Assembly (NCBI GenBank): GCA_023136145.1
Contig: JAGLRU010000157.1
Span: forward strand, 1 to 7,023
Length of the DNA: 7,023 nucleotides
Origin: Alphaproteobacteria bacterium
GTDB lineage: Bacteria; Pseudomonadota; Alphaproteobacteria; Micavibrionales; UBA2020
Direction: 5' to 3'
Below the pieces are notes generated by a model. The model made no database searches, was not told the origin of the DNA, and was given only the letters and a program-made list of their open reading frames with translations. This document shows, in pieces, positions 6,228 to 7,023 of this stretch (position 1 is the first letter of the stretch; the number at the start of each line of letters is the position of its first letter). The translations under genes were made by a program, and so were the position numbers.

Positions 6228-6995
6228 ATGACTGATGCCGTCAAGCTGGAACTTCGGGGCGTTTGCAAATCTTTCGGCAACAATCATGTGCTGAAGGGTA
6301 TTGATATTTCCATCAAAAAGGGGAAATCCCTTGTTGTCATCGGTGGCTCCGGGACAGGGAAGTCCGTGATGATAAAGACCGTCCTCGGTCTAATCAAATC
6401 CGACAAAGGCTCCATAAAGGTTGACGGGCAGGAAACGTCGGATTTGACACAGTCAGGACGCGACATTCTTATGAAGAAATTCGGGATGCTGTTTCAGGGC
6501 GGTGCACTTTTTGACAGTCTTCCGGTATGGGAGAACGTTGCCTTTGGTCTGATACAGGGTAAGGTGATGAACAGGGCGCAGGCGCGAGATGTTGCTGTTA
6601 AGAAGCTGCGATCTGTTGGGTTATCCTCCAGTGTGGCGGAGTTGTATCCTGCGGAACTTTCCGGCGGAATGCAGAAGCGGGTTGGGCTGGCGCGTGCGGT
6701 GGCAACTAATCCAGAAATCATTTTCTTTGACGAGCCAACTACCGGTCTTGATCCAATTATGGCCGATGTGATTAATGGATTAATTGTAGATGCAAGCAAG
6801 GAGTTGGGGGCAACAACGCTATCTATCACTCATGATATGGCGAGTGCTCGCAAGATTGCAGATGATATTGCGATGATTTATCAGGGTCGAATTATTTGGC
6901 ACGGACCCGCCAAGGACATCGATCATTCGGGCAACAAGTACGTCGAGCAGTTTATTCGTGGTAGCGCCGAAGGCCCGATCAAAATGGAAGTGTAG
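6228..6995 (+). CDS. mlaF: MlaF-type ABC transporter ATP-binding protein
   Basis: This 255-residue cytoplasmic ATPase powers the permease encoded just upstream. All nucleotide-binding motifs are intact: Walker A GGSGTGKS (39-46), Q-loop Gln90 in GMLFQGGALFDSLPVWENVAF, signature LSGGMQKRV (144-152), Walker B IIFFDEP (164-170, catalytic Glu169), D-loop GLDP (173-176) and H-loop His202 in SITHDM. The stretch after the Q-loop, GALFDSLPVWENVAF, is specific to MlaF/Ttg2A proteins rather than general importers, which supports the lipid-transport call. The start is fixed by a GGGGA at 6215-6219, eight bases before the ATG, inside the end of mlaE; the gap after the mlaE stop is 3 bases. The C-terminus (QFIRGSAEGPIKMEV) is the usual short tail. 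Nearby MCE/MlaD and MlaB partners are absent here and may lie elsewhere. Confidence 0.94.
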   Translation: MTDAVKLELRGVCKSFGNNHVLKGIDISIKKGKSLVVIGGSGTGKSVMIKTVLGLIKSDKGSIKVDGQETSDLTQSGRDILMKKFGMLFQGGALFDSLPVWENVAFGLIQGKVMNRAQARDVAVKKLRSVGLSSSVAELYPAELSGGMQKRVGLARAVATNPEIIFFDEPTTGLDPIMADVINGLIVDASKELGATTLSITHDMASARKIADDIAMIYQGRIIWHGPAKDIDHSGNKYVEQFIRGSAEGPIKMEV

Positions 6996-7015
6996 TGATA
7001 GCCTCTTTCTTAAGC

Positions 7016-7023
7016 ATGAAAAA
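7016..7023 (+). CDS. Possible start of the next gene (3' truncated)
   Basis: ATGAAAAA at 7016-7023 could open a gene (Met-Lys then cut) 20 bases beyond the mlaF stop. No clear SD is visible, only a TAAG at 7011-7014. In alphaproteobacteria radA often follows this gene run, but eight bases cannot show that. It may be no gene at all. Confidence 0.15.

Noticed and set aside
2745..6251. DnaB and MlaF begin with nearly the same residues (MTTDAVKL and MTDAVKL)
   Set aside because: The similarity stops after eight residues, the codons differ, and the proteins are unrelated at that point. I take it as coincidence, not a duplicated leader.
5913..6287. A 124-codon minus-strand open frame across the mlaE-mlaF junction
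   Set aside because: It is antisense to two clear family members, shows no domain, and crosses a gene junction, as chance frames do.

Overview
This window is ordinary bacterial chromosome, almost fully coding and all on the plus strand. It most resembles an alphaproteobacterium. The reasons are the rpsF-rpsR-rplI order with no priB between rpsF and rpsR, the run dnaB-alr-MlaE-type permease-MlaF-type ATPase, and the alphaproteobacterial look of the DnaB C-terminal region. A Gram-negative envelope is implied by a secreted periplasmic chaperone and by an outer-membrane-lipid transporter. Base composition is near balanced by eye, so this is not a typical GC-rich rhizobial or rhodobacterial genome; I would not name an order.

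Region 1 (1-1028) is a surface-structure module. It holds the last 63 codons of a probable DUF4402-type secreted protein, then, after an 11-base gap, a complete PapD/FimC-like periplasmic chaperone. Region 2 (1029-2665) is a ribosomal protein operon. A 186-base leader with a plausible sigma-70 promoter and a foldable RNA precedes rpsF (S6), rpsR (S18) and rplI (L9). L9 carries a long Ala/Glu/Lys-rich tail, and the operon ends in a clear intrinsic terminator. Region 3 (2666-6995) begins with an AT-rich promoter region and continues with dnaB (replicative helicase), alr (alanine racemase), and an MlaE/MlaF-like ABC permease and ATPase pair. Gaps or overlaps between these genes are 16 bases or fewer, which suggests one transcript. 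A possible next gene starts at 7016 and is cut by the window edge.

Functionally the genes cover translation, replication fork unwinding, D-alanine supply for peptidoglycan, and lipid transport for outer-membrane asymmetry. Their grouping is housekeeping synteny rather than one pathway. I found no mobile element, CRISPR array, tRNA, rRNA or convincing new system. The items worth a second look are regulatory: the rpsF leader RNA, the inverted repeat around its promoter, and a dnaB start with no Shine-Dalgarno sequence and an extended -10-like element just upstream. Three protein points also merit attention: the L9 tail, the atypical chaperone anchor site and the uncertain alr start.
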